Below are positions 6,988-7,659 of a stretch of 7,659 nt of DNA, one piece after another. Every line of letters starts with the position of its first letter. Position 1 is the first letter of the stretch. This DNA is from JAWLFI01 sp964525165. GTDB taxonomy: Bacteria > Bacteroidota > Bacteroidia > Chitinophagales > Saprospiraceae. Under the pieces are notes generated by a model that searched no databases, was not told the DNA's origin, and saw nothing but the letters and a program-made list of their open reading frames with translations. The translations under genes were made by a program, and so were the position numbers. Where the stretch lies: positions 1 through 7,659 of the forward strand of contig CAZGGG010000104.1 in NCBI GenBank assembly GCA_964525165.1, given 5' to 3'.

Positions 6988-7248
6988 ATGAAACGGAAGA
7001 ATCAGAAATCAAGTGTTGCAAAATCAAATGCGCTGATCGACCAATGGCAATTGTGGTTATTGGCCTCCTTAACGCTAGGGTTAGCCCCTTTTACGCCTGA
7101 GCCTCATTTATGGGGCAAGTTGAAATGGGTTTGGGGTGGCTTTAAGGGTGTTGGAAGGTTTTTTGGGGGGTTGCGCTCACGGGATGCAATTAATGGACTA
7201 CTGGGATTTGGTGATGCACGGCACGCCCTGGGTTCTTTTGGTTATTAG
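6988..7248 (+). CDS. Small hydrophobic conserved hypothetical protein, reading frame broken after about residue 55
   Basis: Read directly, this frame gives 86 residues. The N-terminal part looks real: a basic start (MKRKNQK), then QWQLWLLASLTLGLAPFTPEP, a hydrophobic helix ending in a proline-rich turn, then HLWGKLKWVWGGFKGV. This resembles a small membrane protein I recall beside sterol desaturase genes in Bacteroidota; no function is known to me. The last about 30 residues (RSRDAINGLLGFGDARHALGSFGY) are not hydrophobic and look like out-of-frame translation. The frame one base over continues the protein with a second helix and stops at 7282, directly against the next gene. The break lies between 7124 and about 7183, in a G/T-rich stretch with T6 and G6 runs, so a sequencing or assembly error is likely. 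The start at 6988 follows GCGAGG with no spacer, so that is not a proper ribosome binding site. Confidence 0.65.
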   Translation: MKRKNQKSSVAKSNALIDQWQLWLLASLTLGLAPFTPEPHLWGKLKWVWGGFKGVGRFFGGLRSRDAINGLLGFGDARHALGSFGY

Positions 7249-7282
7249 CTTAATCAGACTTGCTATAAAAAAGAAATCATAA
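7172..7282 (+). pseudogene. Out-of-frame C-terminal part of the small membrane protein
   Basis: In the frame one base over from the upstream part, this stretch reads CAHGMQLMDYWDLVMHG, then TPWVLLVISLIRLAI, a hydrophobic helix, then a basic tail KKKS and TAA at 7280-7282. That is the expected second half of the small protein: second transmembrane helix and positively charged end. The stop is followed immediately by the ATG of the desaturase gene (7283), as expected for coupled genes in one operon. Joining the halves by removing one base gives about 97 residues; removing 31 bases (about 7132-7162) gives about 87 and a smoother KWVLGGCAHGMQ junction. I cannot tell a genuine mutation from an error. 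Confidence 0.65.
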
Positions 7283-7659
7283 ATGGAATCAATCTGGCAA
7301 ATTATAGGTGATACTTACACCGGTTATTACAACTACCTGGTCAATGAGATAATGGCTCCCGGTTGGAGTAACTATTTCTATTATCTGATCATTCTCTCAT
7401 TGGTCGTGTGGGGCTTAGAATTGTTGTTTCCATGGAGGAAAAACCAGAAAGCCTTCCGAAAAGACTTTTGGTTGGATGGCTTTTATATGTTCTTCAATTT
7501 TTTCCTGTTTGCTTTTGCGATTAGTGGCTTTTATAAACTCATTGAAATTGGGCTGGGAAGTATCGGACTCACGAGCTCTTCTTTGGCTATCATCCCTATG
7601 GATGCACTCCCCAAAGTGATCCAGTTGCTTATCTTTTTTCTTCTACTGGATTTTGTGCA
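7283..7659 (+). CDS. Sterol desaturase / fatty acid hydroxylase family protein (N-terminal part)
   Basis: The first 125 codons of an integral membrane protein that continues past the right edge. Members are membrane di-iron enzymes that hydroxylate or desaturate lipids, using clusters of histidines. What is visible is the N-terminal membrane part: a first helix around YYLIILSLVVWGLELLF (36-52), the segment FRKDFWLDGFYMFFNF (60-75) leading into a second helix (about 68-83), and ALPKVIQLLIFFLLLDFV (108-125) as a third. The layout of a helix, then RKDFWLDGFY, then a helix ending in LLLDF matches bacterial sterol-desaturase-family proteins as I remember them. The histidine boxes that would confirm it lie beyond the window. 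The ATG directly follows the TAA of the small membrane protein gene, so the two are probably translated together. The lipid substrate is unknown. Confidence 0.78.
   Translation, partial: MESIWQIIGDTYTGYYNYLVNEIMAPGWSNYFYYLIILSLVVWGLELLFPWRKNQKAFRKDFWLDGFYMFFNFFLFAFAISGFYKLIEIGLGSIGLTSSSLAIIPMDALPKVIQLLIFFLLLDFV

Overview
The window looks like a piece of a Bacteroidota chromosome from a draft or metagenome assembly. The pointers are a carboxypeptidase-regulatory-domain TonB receptor of the Oar-like type, a YpdA-type flavoprotein, a DUF2064 protein of the form I associate with Bacteroidota, promoter-like TAnnTTTG boxes, and no strong Shine-Dalgarno sequences. A Saprospiria or Cytophagia-like origin is possible, but this is only an impression. 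There is no sign of phage, transposon, CRISPR array or RNA gene.

Left part (bases 1 to about 5355, minus strand): four genes follow one another head to tail. Read in the direction of transcription, they are a YpdA-like FAD/NAD(P) oxidoreductase, a DUF2064 (TIGR04282-like) GT-A-fold protein, a 1000-residue TonB-dependent outer-membrane receptor, and a YnjB-type ABC substrate-binding lipoprotein that runs off the left edge. Gaps are 35 and 37 bases, and the last two genes overlap by 7 bases (ATGGTAA), so they are probably translationally coupled. The simplest reading is an import route: receptor across the outer membrane, then lipoprotein capture in the periplasm, then an ABC permease and ATPase beyond the window. 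The substrate is unknown. There is no SusD-type partner in the window.

Middle (5356 to 5660): a divergent intergenic region with promoter-like boxes facing right.

Right part (5661 to 7659, plus strand): a MATE-family efflux gene interrupted by a 10-base run of N, a small membrane-protein gene whose reading frame is broken in a G/T-rich stretch, and the start of a sterol desaturase/fatty acid hydroxylase family gene that begins at the base after the small gene's restored stop codon. Spacing suggests one transcription unit.

Three places look damaged: the N gap in the MATE gene, a one-base-type frame change in the small gene, and a probable frame change in the last about 35 bases of the YnjB-like gene. 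Assembly or sequencing error is the first explanation for all three. The most interesting biology is the compact receptor/lipoprotein pair with its two upstream companions, and the serine in the YpdA-like protein at the position where characterised YpdA has its functional cysteine.
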